The translations under genes and the position numbers were made by a program. Under the pieces are notes generated by a model. The model made no database searches, was not told where the DNA came from, and worked only from the letters and a program-made list of their open reading frames with translations. From Parafrankia irregularis (GTDB lineage: Bacteria; Actinomycetota; Actinomycetes; Frankiales; Frankiaceae), in assembly GCF_001536285.1 (NCBI RefSeq), contig NZ_FAOZ01000001.1, positions 124,001 to 188,000 of the forward strand: a stretch of DNA of 64,000 bases, written 5' to 3'. Shown here piece by piece: positions 39,255-48,252 of the stretch (position 1 is its first letter; every line of letters starts with the position of its first letter).

Positions 39255-41167
39255 CCCTGGGTCCGGGGCGGTGGCGGCTGGGCCGGCGGGGCGATCGTGC
39301 CGCCTGCGGCGATCGTGCCGGCACCGGCGGCCTGCAGCTCGGCGAGCAGGGCCTCGTGCGCCGCGCCGTGCTGGAGGACGAGCCTGCGCTCCGGCGCGCC
39401 GCCCAGCTCGGCGACGGTCTCCTGGGCGCGGCGGATCCCGGCGGCGTGGTCGGCGACCGGGACGGGCAGGGTGACCGGGACGGGCAGCGCGAAGCGCGGC
39501 TGCACACCGCGTGCCGCGAGCAGGTGGTTCGTCTCGTGCAGGCTGAACATCGCCCGGCGGGCCTGTTCGAGCAGTTGACCGCCGGCCCTGTCCCCCAGTG
39601 CGAAGGTCGCCTGCAGGGCGTTGAGCAGCAGGGCGTAGTTCTGGTCGCTGAGATCGGCCAGGCCCTCGGTGAGCGCGTCGACCGGGTCCGCTCGCAGCGT
39701 GCGCAGGTAGCTCTCCGGTGCGAGCCCGGCGAGGTGGCCCTTGACCAGGCCGAACCGGCGGAAGTGCTCACCCCCCTCGTCGATGATCAGCTTGATGAGG
39801 TGGACGAGCCTGTCCCGCTCGGGGAAGAGATCGGGGCGCGCGTCGATCGTGGTCAGCAGCTGGACGTACATCCCGTCGACGCCCGAGGCCGTTCCCTGGC
39901 TCGGCCGCTCGACCTCGATGAACCAGTCCAGCTGCGCCGGGGTGAGCGGCTCGAGCTGGAACGGCCGGTCGAGCTGGCGGTGGATACGACTGGCCCGCCC
40001 GACGTTCGGCGGCTGGCCGAGCATGGCGAGCGCCTCGTTGACCCAGCGCAGGTGCCGCATCTCGTCGACGGCGATGGAGTAGACCTCGGTGGCCGCGGCG
40101 TGCACGCGGCGGGTGTGCTCGTCCGCGTCGTCGGGCAGCAGCCGGGGCGCGTCGAGCGAGTAGTGCGCGAACAGGTACTCCACCGAGAGGGCGTGTTCGA
40201 CGGTGGCCAGGTAGTTCAGCTCGTCGAGCACCTCCTGGCGGGCCAGCTCGCCGGCGGTCGGCCCCGGCGGCGGTGGCGGCGCGACCCCGGCGGTCTCCCG
40301 GCCGCCCAGCACGACGGCCAGGTCGTTCCAGGCATGGAGCATCTCGGCGTAGTCCAGCTCCTGCTCCCGCCGCCCCGCCTCGGTCGGCAGATCCGCGGGC
40401 GGCGGGACGGCGGTGCGGTCGGCGCGCTGGAAGTTGACGTAGGGAACCTGCCCGTCCGCGCTGGTGACGACGTCGGGTTTGGAGGCCGCCCAGTAGAAGC
40501 AGCCGCAGTCCCGGAAGTCGTACTGCCACGGCGCGCACAGGCTGCGGGTCAGCTCGCCGGGCAGGTAGACCTCGGGGTCGATGACACCCTCGGGGTCGAG
40601 GTAGCGGGCCCGGTCGGCGACCAGGACCGCCAGCACCGTGCCGTCCGGGTCGCGTTGCACGACACTGCGGTCACCGCGGCGGAACCCGTTGAGCGAGCCG
40701 TTCACGACGTCCGCGCCGGGCGAGGAGATCCCGGGCGGCGGGCCGAGCAGGATCGCGATCCGCCCCGGCATGAGGTCGTGCACCAGCCTCCAGACGTCCA
40801 GCCCGCCGAGGTTCGCGCAGCTGAACGTCGGGATGTCCGCCTCGGTCTGGTCTACGGTCGTGCGCCCGCAGACGGCCCACAGGTGCAGGGGCAGGTCCGC
40901 GTCGGTCAGGCCGCGCTCGGCGGCGATGCCGGTGGCGTCGACGGCGCGCAGCACGGCACCGTCCGGGCGGTGGAACTCGAAGGTCAGCCCGGGGAAGAAG
41001 GCCTTGTCCAGGTTGCGCTGGTCGAACTCCAGCCCCGGATAGCAGTTGTCGACGCCGCTCTCGGGACGGGAGGCCGCCGGGTTGCCACGCACGACGTGGT
41101 CCGCCCGCGCCGTCAGGTTTCGGGGGAAGATCTTCCCCGCGGGTGGTCCGGTCACGGGTTCCGTCAC
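39251..41167 (-). CDS. LodA-C-like domain fused to a ferritin-like (VioB/RebD-type) domain
   Basis: This is a 638-aa protein. Residues ~35-240 resemble the C-terminal half of LodA/GoxA quinoproteins: NCYPGLEFDQRNLDKAFFPG, then YLPGELTRSLCAPWQYDFRD and CGCFYWAASKPDVV, comparable to the PWQ-D-C and W-P-RPD motifs of that family. Residues ~310-500 are a ferritin-like diiron helix bundle: NYLATVEHALSVEYLFAHYS and YSIAVDEMRHLRWVNEALAM (Glu and ExxH-type ligands), then DEGGEHFRRF. This matches the ferritin-like domain found in VioB and RebD. Cys42 and Trp214 are the residues I would test as a crosslink pair. GTG start with GAGG upstream, 134 bp after the radical SAM gene. The gene may encode both substrate domain and oxidase. 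Confidence 0.7.
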   Translation of the reverse strand: MTEPVTGPPAGKIFPRNLTARADHVVRGNPAASRPESGVDNCYPGLEFDQRNLDKAFFPGLTFEFHRPDGAVLRAVDATGIAAERGLTDADLPLHLWAVCGRTTVDQTEADIPTFSCANLGGLDVWRLVHDLMPGRIAILLGPPPGISSPGADVVNGSLNGFRRGDRSVVQRDPDGTVLAVLVADRARYLDPEGVIDPEVYLPGELTRSLCAPWQYDFRDCGCFYWAASKPDVVTSADGQVPYVNFQRADRTAVPPPADLPTEAGRREQELDYAEMLHAWNDLAVVLGGRETAGVAPPPPPGPTAGELARQEVLDELNYLATVEHALSVEYLFAHYSLDAPRLLPDDADEHTRRVHAAATEVYSIAVDEMRHLRWVNEALAMLGQPPNVGRASRIHRQLDRPFQLEPLTPAQLDWFIEVERPSQGTASGVDGMYVQLLTTIDARPDLFPERDRLVHLIKLIIDEGGEHFRRFGLVKGHLAGLAPESYLRTLRADPVDALTEGLADLSDQNYALLLNALQATFALGDRAGGQLLEQARRAMFSLHETNHLLAARGVQPRFALPVPVTLPVPVADHAAGIRRAQETVAELGGAPERRLVLQHGAAHEALLAELQAAGAGTIAAGGTIAPPAQPPPPRTQG

Positions 41168-41301
41168 GTTCCAGCCCCTTCCTCGCGCGCCACGCCTCGT
41201 CGGGCGGCGCGTCGGTGTCCGCGCGGCGCACCTGATGGGCGACGCGTCCTGCTCACGCGGCGCACCTGTGTGGTCCGCGCGTCCAGCTCACGCGGCGTCC
41301 G

Positions 41302-42780
41302 TCAGCGGGCGACGGTCGTCGGATCACTGCCGCTGCCGCCATACCCGGGAGACGCCGGCAGTCCCTCGAAGTAGTCGGGGCGCACCGCGGACAGCTCGAC
41401 GTAGGCCCGCAGGCAGAAGGCGAGCCAGCCGCGGATGTAGTCGCACCCGGGCCGCCCGCGCCGGGCCACCTCGTGGTAGCAGCCGCCCCCGCACAGGTAG
41501 CGGGCCCAGCACGACCGGCACGGGCTCATCCGGTCGACGTGGCCGCGGGCCAGATGCTCCGCCCGGGCCGCCTGGTCCGGGCCGGCCGTCACCGAGCCCA
41601 TCGCGAAGCCGGGGTCGTCGACGAGCCGGTGGCAGGCGAACAGGTCGCCGTTCGCGGCCGCGCTGAGATACCCCGCACCCGCGCCGCACGGGTAGGGTCG
41701 GTGGCTGCCCCGGTGAATCTGCGCCATGGCCGTCTCGAAGTTGCCGAACGGGTACCGGCGGCCGGCGGCCAGCTCACGCAACGCCACCTCGCCGCATTCG
41801 ACCATGTGCGCGAGGAACTCCTCGAACTGCGGCCCGGTGAACTCCAGCGCCGGGTCCGGCGACGCGACGACCGCGGCGAACCCGACCTCGTCGAAGCCGA
41901 GGCCGATCACATGGTCCAGGACGTCGAGCAGCCGGCCGCCCGCCGGGGTGACGGTGACCCGCGCGGCGAGATGGCGCGGACGCCCGTGCCGCGCCATCAG
42001 GTCGAGCCCGGCACGCACCCGGTCGTAGGCGCTGGCCCCACCGGGCAGCCGGCGCAGCGCGTCGTTGCGGTCCCGGTCGCCGTCGAGGCTCACCGAGACG
42101 GCGAAGGGATACCGGGCGAAAAGGCGGGCGTCCGCGGGGCGCAGCTCGGTCAGGTTCGTGGTGAGGGAGAAGCGCGCCCGGCGCCCGGCGGCCTCGGCCG
42201 CCCGGGCAGCGTAGGCGGTGACCTCGTGCACGAGGTCCGCGGCGAGCAGCGGCTCGCCACCCATGAACCCCACGACCACGTCGGCGCCCGGCCGCGACTC
42301 GGCGAGGAGACGATCGACCGCGGCGAAGGCGACCTCGCGCGGCATCATCCGGGCCGCGCCGCCGAAGCGGCCCTCGTCCGCGTAGCAGTAGGCGCACGAC
42401 ATGTTGCACGCCTGCATGACGTTCAGAGAGAGGGCTGACAGCGGCGGCGGGTCGATCGGGCGGCCGTCGATGCGCCTGGACGCGCCGGGCTCCAGCCCCA
42501 GGGCGGCGCGCGCGCCGGGCCCGAGCTCGCTCGCATCATCCGAGTCCAGCCAGGACCGCACCTGCCCCTCGACGTCACCGGGCAGGTCGTAGACCCGGCT
42601 GCCGTCCACCACGAACAGGTGTGCCCCGTGCGCGCTGTGGAACAGGCGCGCCTCGGCGGCGGCGCCCGGCACCACGCCCGGGACCGCGCCCGGCACGGGC
42701 TGGTCGGCCGGCTCGGAGTGCCCGCCCGGGGTCGGGTCCGGGTCCGGCGGGCGGCGGCCGATCTGCAGCAGGACCGTCAC
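41302..42780 (-). CDS. radical SAM / SPASM-domain protein maturase
   Basis: This is a 492-aa protein. The N-terminal ~90 residues look like a peptide-recognition extension (RLFHSAHGAHLFVVDGSRVY). The radical SAM cluster motif CNMSCAYCYADEG is near residue 125, with GFMGGEPLLA and SVSLDGDRDRNDALRR as expected for anaerobic-maturase-type enzymes. The C-terminus has many Cys (YPCGAGAG, FACHRL, CRSCWARYLCGGGCYHE, GCDY, FC), i.e. a SPASM region for two auxiliary Fe-S clusters. The closest functional analogue by reading is QhpD, which makes intraprotein thioether links in a quinohemoprotein subunit. GTGA overlap with the LodA-N-like gene couples the two, so that protein or the LodA-C/ferritin protein is the likely substrate. 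Confidence 0.88.
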   Translation of the reverse strand: MTVLLQIGRRPPDPDPTPGGHSEPADQPVPGAVPGVVPGAAAEARLFHSAHGAHLFVVDGSRVYDLPGDVEGQVRSWLDSDDASELGPGARAALGLEPGASRRIDGRPIDPPPLSALSLNVMQACNMSCAYCYADEGRFGGAARMMPREVAFAAVDRLLAESRPGADVVVGFMGGEPLLAADLVHEVTAYAARAAEAAGRRARFSLTTNLTELRPADARLFARYPFAVSVSLDGDRDRNDALRRLPGGASAYDRVRAGLDLMARHGRPRHLAARVTVTPAGGRLLDVLDHVIGLGFDEVGFAAVVASPDPALEFTGPQFEEFLAHMVECGEVALRELAAGRRYPFGNFETAMAQIHRGSHRPYPCGAGAGYLSAAANGDLFACHRLVDDPGFAMGSVTAGPDQAARAEHLARGHVDRMSPCRSCWARYLCGGGCYHEVARRGRPGCDYIRGWLAFCLRAYVELSAVRPDYFEGLPASPGYGGSGSDPTTVAR

Positions 42781-44192
42781 GTGCCCTGCTCGATGTCCCG
42801 CCGCAGCGCTGCGCTCCAGGCCCGGAGCAGGTCGTACTGCCGTCGGGTGAGGTGCATGGGATGGCGGTCGGAGCCGCGCATCAGCGCCGGCATGCGGCGG
42901 TCGTAGTAGCGCTCGCTGGTCGCCGGCTCGCGCACAACCGTGGGGAGCAGGTCAGGCCGCTCCCGCAGCAGGTCCTCCAACACCTCCAGAGCCAGGAACC
43001 TGCGGTGGCGTGCCCGGGCCGCCTCTGTCAGCGGGAACGGATGTTCGGTCAACGGCTCGGCCGCCGGGAATGCCCGGTCCCGGGCCGCTGCCTCCGGTTC
43101 CCCCCGGCTGCGCGCGATCGCGAGGTTCTCGAAACGGGCGCGGCCGTTCTGGGCGTCGACGTTCACCGTGGCGACCGTCTCGAGGATCCGCTCGAACAGG
43201 TCGCGGACCTCCAGGGTGGTGCGGGCGGCGTCCGCCACGTACGCGGGGTCGCGGACGTCGGCGCGCCGGACCCGGTCGGTCAGGCCGTCCGCGGCCGAGG
43301 TGAACGGGCGCTGGTCGGGCACGAAGTCCGGCGGACCGACGACGATGCGTGCCACCGCGCTCAGCTCCGCCGGCTGACCCGGGCCCGCCGGCAGGAGGAC
43401 CCGCACCGTGCCGTCACAGACGTCGTCGACGAGCCCGAGACCGGCGTTGCCCTCCGCGCCCGCGAACAGCCCGCCCGGGTTGGTCCGCGGGTCGTCTCCG
43501 CCCAGCGCGAAGCCGACCCAGGGCGACTGCGGGCTGAGGACGAGCCGGTCCGCGGGCAGGACGTAGTCGCTCGTGCGGTTCGGGAGGTCCGTCGGCCCGT
43601 ACACGGCGCCGACGGCCGGGGTGAACCGCAGGCGTAGCTCCGGCAGCTCGGCGCTGGGCCTGGTCAGCTGCACACTGCCCAGCGGGACGCGGCTACCGGC
43701 GGGCACCAGCGGCGCCGCGGACCCCGCGGGCGAGCGCCCGTCGAGCGCCCGGCGCCCGGTGTCGTCCCCGGCGATGCTCACCGTCGCGACGATCCGGTCG
43801 TCGTCGACCTGGGTGTAGTGGTGCGGCTTGAGGTTGGCGACCTCGACCTCCCAGCGCACATCGCCGAGGGCGATGCCGGCGGCGGCGAGGACCTCGGCGG
43901 TGATCGGCCCCTCGTGGGTCACGCCGTCGGCCGTCCAGGCGCCGTGCAGTTCGAAGAACGGGCACACCGGGCGGAAGCCGGCGGCGTCCTTGAACGTCAC
44001 CGTCGCGGGCTGCCGGAGGGTGACCGTCCCGTCCTCGGCGACGTCGAGCGTCTCGGCCGGCTGGACCGTCGTGCGGCCGGTGCCCCGCGACGACAGGTCA
44101 TTGGGCCCCCAGACGTAGTTGTCACAGGGAGTGGGGGACGGGCCCAGCCGCCCGTAGGCGAGCGGCGGATACAACCACAGCCGGTCGATCAC
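42777..44192 (-). CDS. LodA N-terminal-like protein
   Basis: This is a 471-aa protein. VIDRLWLYPPLAYGRLGPSP and DNYVWGPNDL at the N-terminus parallel the opening of LodA/GoxA proteins (P-IGIARVGNSP, then GPE). TFKDAAGFRPVCPFFELHG matches their FKD-G-IKRQAARFRIFG segment. The rest is beta-rich, with a helical C-terminal ~120 residues (RRFLALEVLEDLLRERPD ... LMRGSDRHPMHLTRRQYDLL); RHPMHLTRRQYDLLRAW also recalls LodA (P--LT--QY--L--W). GTG 44192 is supported by AGGAGA six bases upstream; an in-frame ATG at 44396 is not. It is the first gene of the four-gene operon. Splitting of LodA into two proteins is inferred from the partner gene at 39251. Confidence 0.7.
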   Translation of the reverse strand: MIDRLWLYPPLAYGRLGPSPTPCDNYVWGPNDLSSRGTGRTTVQPAETLDVAEDGTVTLRQPATVTFKDAAGFRPVCPFFELHGAWTADGVTHEGPITAEVLAAAGIALGDVRWEVEVANLKPHHYTQVDDDRIVATVSIAGDDTGRRALDGRSPAGSAAPLVPAGSRVPLGSVQLTRPSAELPELRLRFTPAVGAVYGPTDLPNRTSDYVLPADRLVLSPQSPWVGFALGGDDPRTNPGGLFAGAEGNAGLGLVDDVCDGTVRVLLPAGPGQPAELSAVARIVVGPPDFVPDQRPFTSAADGLTDRVRRADVRDPAYVADAARTTLEVRDLFERILETVATVNVDAQNGRARFENLAIARSRGEPEAAARDRAFPAAEPLTEHPFPLTEAARARHRRFLALEVLEDLLRERPDLLPTVVREPATSERYYDRRMPALMRGSDRHPMHLTRRQYDLLRAWSAALRRDIEQGT

Positions 44193-45151
44193 CCGGGTCT
44201 CCTGTTCTCCGTTTCCGCGCTTTCCGTTCCCTGCTGCCACGCGCACCCGTTCGGGTGGTCGATGCCGGTGACAGCGGATGATTCCGTGCATACCACACGG
44301 GAATCCGATGCCGTCACCGGATTTCGGCCATTCATCGATGTTCCCTGATGTTCCCTGGTGATTCCGATGCCCGCCGACATGGCGTGTCCGTTTCATCCCG
44401 AAGGTTCATTCCGCACGTCATCATCCCGCCGGCCACGGCAATCCCGAACTCCGGGCCGGACGACAGTACGGTGGTCTGAAAGCGAGATCGTTCGCGGTCA
44501 CATGTATCACACCGACGCCGTCGGTCACCACCCCGGGCCGCGCCGCCACGCGGGCGGCTGTCGGCTCCCGGACAATGCGTGGTTCCAGCGGTCGCCAGCC
44601 TCTTCCCGTGCGAGGATCAGCCCGCCCCACAGGCGATGTCGACCGGATGAGAGACGCAGGTGCCCGTCGTGTTCGGGCCCCGGCGGTCTCGACGACCTCG
44701 CCTCCGCACCAGGCCACGCAGCCGCCAGGAACACGGCCCTGACGGCTTTCTTCGAGCAGGCAATCGTCCGAGCAGGCAATCGTCAGAACCGAACAGTACG
44801 TCGGTCGCGGCGACAGCCAGTTCTTCAATCCTGCACGCATCGACCCAGCGCCCCGGCGGCCCGGCGGCCCGGGGAGGTCAAAGGCCGTGACGGTTTTCCC
44901 GACAGCCTGCTCGACGGCACACACGGGGCCCAGGGTCACCAGCTGGCCGAACAGCTACCGGGCGGCCTGGTCGGCGACCGCAGGAAGCCACGGGGGGCGT
45001 CCGTGACGCCCCATACTCAACAGACCCGAGCGTCGCGCGGCCGAGCCGTCGAGCTCAGAGTGGCAGCGGTCCGGAGTACACCGCGCGCTTGTCTGTCACC
45101 CCAACCGGCGACAGCGAGGTACATCGACACCCATCCGGATAGGTTGTTCGC
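44193..45151. other. ~960-bp region without a recognised gene
   Basis: Open frames exist on both strands (for example 44421-44939 minus) but their translations are Arg/Pro/Ser-rich, match no family I know, and lack good ribosome sites. It should hold the promoter of the LodA-like operon at its left end and of the membrane-protein gene at its right end. A 16-bp tandem duplication is at 44753-44784. Confidence 0.5.
44753..44784. repeat. perfect 16-bp tandem duplication
   Basis: CGAGCAGGCAATCGTC occurs twice in direct abutment (44753-44768, 44769-44784), in a region without genes. It could be a recent slippage duplication or a paired binding site. Confidence 0.75.
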
Positions 45152-46468
45152 GTGGTAGGCGGTAAAGGGACGAAGCCGGCGCGGCGCGGGACGGCTGTCC
45201 TGTCCGCGGCTGCCATCGGCGGGGTGGCGGGGGCGGCTCTCACCGCCCATCGGAGCCGGCGGGCCACCGCTCTGGGCGCACTGGTGGGCGCGGGCGCGCT
45301 GGCGGCCGGCGAAGCCGTCGCGCGCGCCCGGCAGCGACCGGGCGAGATTCCCGCACTGTGGCAGCGGATCGCCACCAGCGCGGCACTTGTCGCACCCGCC
45401 GGGTGGGCGGCCGGCCGCCTGAGCGGCGCGGGCCCCGTCACGATCGGCGCGGTGACCGGGAGCCTCGGCGGCCTGCTCGGGCTCCGGCCGCAGAAGGTGC
45501 TGCTCGGCCCGCCGTTCGGCGCTGCCGTGGGAGCGGTGCTCGCGGCCCGCGACCGCCCGGTGCCGGCTGCCGCCGTCGCCGGCATCACGATGGCCGCATA
45601 CCGGACCGTGTCGGCGTTGGCGTTCCGGGACGCGCAGGTCGCCCTGCTGGCCGAACGGGTCCCCGCCGAGAGGCTGCCCTTCGTCGTGCCCCGGCAGTCG
45701 CGCTCGCGCGTTGTCGGAACCGGCTTCGTCCGAGAGCTGGCCGAAGAGCTCGGCGGTCGCTACGTCGCGGACGCGACCGACGTCGGAATCGTGGCATCCA
45801 TGGACGATCTGGCCGGCCCGGACGTCGACCCCGCCGCCGTCGACCCGCTCGTCCGGGAGTTCTACGAGCACACCACCCGCTTCTCGCTCGACATCGTGCC
45901 ACGGTGGCGGCTGTGGGTTCGCCCCGGTTATCTGCTCTACCGCAACCTGTTGGCCCGCCCACTGGGCCAGGCGAACGTGCCGATGAACCAGCGAGAGACC
46001 CAGCGGGGCATCCGCAGCCGCATCGACACCATCACCCATGCCGGCACCGGCACCAATTCCGACGTGGTGGCGGTCCGCGGCTGGATTCGCTCGTTCGCCG
46101 ACACCGACGAACCCATCTACGTCGGCATCTACACCACCTACCGGCATGACGGCCGCGGCTACGTCAGCGTCGGTTTCCCCCTCCCCCAGGCCAGTTTCAC
46201 CGCCACCCTGCTGCCACGCACCCGGCCCGACGGCGGGCTGACCCTGACCAGCCGCAGCGGCGACCTGGCGCACCCCGGCCACTACCTCACCTACCGCGAC
46301 CCCGCGGACGGCACCCTCACCGCCCTGGCCGTCCACGGCTTCACCGAACAGCTCGACGTGTACCGGCGGGACGGCGACCTGCGCGCCGACCACGCCTTCG
46401 CGCTGTTCGGGATCCCCTTCCTCGTTCTCGACTACCGCATCAGCCGCAAACCGCCCAGACCCGCGTAG
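45152..46468 (+). CDS. hypothetical membrane-associated protein, 438 aa
   Basis: The N-terminal ~160 residues hold several short Gly/Ala-rich hydrophobic segments ([45 protein letters not shown]). The C-terminal ~270 residues form a soluble domain with [38 protein letters not shown] and [21 protein letters not shown] recall similar actinobacterial proteins of unknown function but no name. GTG 45152 start. It may be transcribed alone. Confidence 0.65.
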   Translation: MVGGKGTKPARRGTAVLSAAAIGGVAGAALTAHRSRRATALGALVGAGALAAGEAVARARQRPGEIPALWQRIATSAALVAPAGWAAGRLSGAGPVTIGAVTGSLGGLLGLRPQKVLLGPPFGAAVGAVLAARDRPVPAAAVAGITMAAYRTVSALAFRDAQVALLAERVPAERLPFVVPRQSRSRVVGTGFVRELAEELGGRYVADATDVGIVASMDDLAGPDVDPAAVDPLVREFYEHTTRFSLDIVPRWRLWVRPGYLLYRNLLARPLGQANVPMNQRETQRGIRSRIDTITHAGTGTNSDVVAVRGWIRSFADTDEPIYVGIYTTYRHDGRGYVSVGFPLPQASFTATLLPRTRPDGGLTLTSRSGDLAHPGHYLTYRDPADGTLTALAVHGFTEQLDVYRRDGDLRADHAFALFGIPFLVLDYRISRKPPRPA

Positions 46469-46669
46469 GCGACGCGGCCCCGTTGGGCCGGCTCGAGTCC
46501 GCGAGCGCGCGGCCGGCAGGTTCCCCGCCTCACCGACGAGCGGAATCCCCCGGCATCCGACAGGCGGGCCGGCAGGCGCGGTGTCAGGATCCGGCTCAGG
46601 GGAGTCGGCCCGGTGCTCCCTGCGGCCTGGCGGGTTGCGACCGTCCCGCCGATCAGGGGCGGCCGCAGG

Positions 46670-48103
46670 ATGAACGGGCCACCGGTCGCCGTCGGCCGGA
46701 TGACGGCCAGCCAGACTCGCGGAGACGGGACTACCGATGACGAGACGGCGGTGACCGGGCGACCGCCCAACGCCGAACAACCCGCCCTGGCGCGCGTCCT
46801 GAGCGGACGGATGCTGGTGTTCCTGGTGCTCGGTGACGTCCTCGGATCGGGGATCTACGCGCTCACCGGGCAGATCGCCGCCGACGTCGGCGGGATGATC
46901 TGGGCACCGTTCCTGATCGCCTTCACGCTGGCGTTGCTGACCGGGACGTCCTACGCCGAGCTTGCCGGCAAGCACCCCCGGGCGGCCGGCGCGGCGCTCT
47001 ACGCCGACCGGGCGTTCCGCCGCCCGTATCTCACCTTCATGGTCGGCTTCACCGTACTCGCCGCCGGGATCACCTCCACCGCCACGGCAGCGCGGGCCAT
47101 CGGGGGCAAATACCTCACGGAGTTCGTGACAGCCCCGGTGGTCGTCGTCGCGGTCGTGTTCCTTCTGCTGACCGCGGTCCTCAACGCACGTGGGATCGAG
47201 GAGTCGGCCCGGGTGAACCTCGTGCTCACCGTGATCGAGCTGGCCGGGCTGTTGCTGATCGTCGGGATCGGCGTGTACGCGCTGCTCACCGGAACCGGTG
47301 AGCCGGGACGGGCCTTCGAGCTGCGTGCCGAGGGCCCTGCGCCACTCGCCCTGCTCGCCGGCACGACGCTCGCGTTCTACTCGATGCTCGGCTTCGAGAA
47401 CTCGGTGAACCTGGTCGAGGAGGCCCGACGGCCGCGCCGGGACCTGCCGAGAGCGCTGTTCGGTGGCATGTGCATCGCCGGCATCGTCTATCTGTTCGTC
47501 GCCTTCACCAGTGCGACCCTGGTCGATCCCGACGTGCTCGCCGGTTCGAGCGCCCCGCTGCTGGAGGTGCTGAAGGCGTCCGACGTGCCGGTGCCGCCGA
47601 AGCTGTTCGCCGCGGTCGCGCTGGTCGCGGTCGCCAACACCGCCCTGATCAACATGGTGATGGCATCCCGCCTCGTCTACGGCATGGCCGCCCAGGGCAC
47701 GATCCCGGCCGTCTTCGCGCGGGTGCTGCCCGGCCGGCGCACCCCGCCGGTGGCGATCGGCCTCGTGACGGCCCTGGCGGTGGCGCTGGCCTGCACCGGC
47801 CAGCTGGCCGGCCTGGCCGACACCACCGTCCTGCTCCTCCTGCTGGTCTTCCTCATCGTCAACATCAGCGCGCTGGTACTGCGCCGCGAGCCCGCCGTGC
47901 CGGGCGCCTACCGTGCTCCCACCTGGGCCCCGGCACTCGGCGCGCTGTCCTGCGCGGTACTGGCCACTCCGCTGGTCCACCGTGAAGGCACGGCATACCT
48001 GCGTGCCCTGGGCCTGCTCGCGATCGCCGCCCTCCTCGTCGTCACCCAGAAAGTCGTCAACGACAGGTTCCGCGCGTGCGCCGCCCGCCCGCCATCGCTG
48101 TGA
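46670..48103 (+). CDS. APC-family amino-acid permease
   Basis: This ~477-aa, 12-helix transporter of the amino acid/polyamine/organocation superfamily includes LGDVLGSGIYALTGQIAADV (helix 1 G-S-GIY motif), LLTGTSYAELAGKHPRAAGA (helix 2), FYSMLGFENSVNLVEEARRP (helix 6 F-GFE motif) and NTALINMVMASRLVYGMAAQ (helix 8). ATG 46670 gives a ~45-residue cytoplasmic leader; ATG 46700 is an alternative. Convergent with the aldo/keto reductase. Substrate not predictable. Confidence 0.87.
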   Translation: MNGPPVAVGRMTASQTRGDGTTDDETAVTGRPPNAEQPALARVLSGRMLVFLVLGDVLGSGIYALTGQIAADVGGMIWAPFLIAFTLALLTGTSYAELAGKHPRAAGAALYADRAFRRPYLTFMVGFTVLAAGITSTATAARAIGGKYLTEFVTAPVVVVAVVFLLLTAVLNARGIEESARVNLVLTVIELAGLLLIVGIGVYALLTGTGEPGRAFELRAEGPAPLALLAGTTLAFYSMLGFENSVNLVEEARRPRRDLPRALFGGMCIAGIVYLFVAFTSATLVDPDVLAGSSAPLLEVLKASDVPVPPKLFAAVALVAVANTALINMVMASRLVYGMAAQGTIPAVFARVLPGRRTPPVAIGLVTALAVALACTGQLAGLADTTVLLLLLVFLIVNISALVLRREPAVPGAYRAPTWAPALGALSCAVLATPLVHREGTAYLRALGLLAIAALLVVTQKVVNDRFRACAARPPSL

Positions 48104-48252
48104 TCGGCGGCCGGCTCCAAACGCGTTCCGGATCACTGTGATCACTGGCGGGCTGCGGCCCGGTCGGCGGTGAGACGCCATGACCGGGCCGCGCGAACCT
48201 GCCGAGCCGGACCCCTGCGCGATGGCAGAACTCGGAGGGCGGACTTCGCCAG

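Noticed and set aside
41168-41301. Possible small precursor peptide gene between the radical SAM gene and the LodA-C/ferritin gene
   Set aside because: The only minus-strand frame there (ATG 41231) has no stop before running deep into the next gene in another phase, and no leader/core peptide pattern is visible.
39356-41374. 672-codon plus-strand open frame opposite the LodA-C/ferritin-like gene
   Set aside because: Antisense shadow; the minus strand carries ferritin-like and PWQ-D-C motifs.
44421-44939. 172-codon minus-strand frame in the 44-45 kb gap
   Set aside because: Arg/Pro-rich, no homology recognised and no ribosome site. Treated as non-coding.
45017-48181. 1054-codon minus-strand open frame opposite the membrane protein and APC permease
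   Set aside because: No recognisable domain, low-complexity charged composition. The plus-strand genes show conserved permease motifs.
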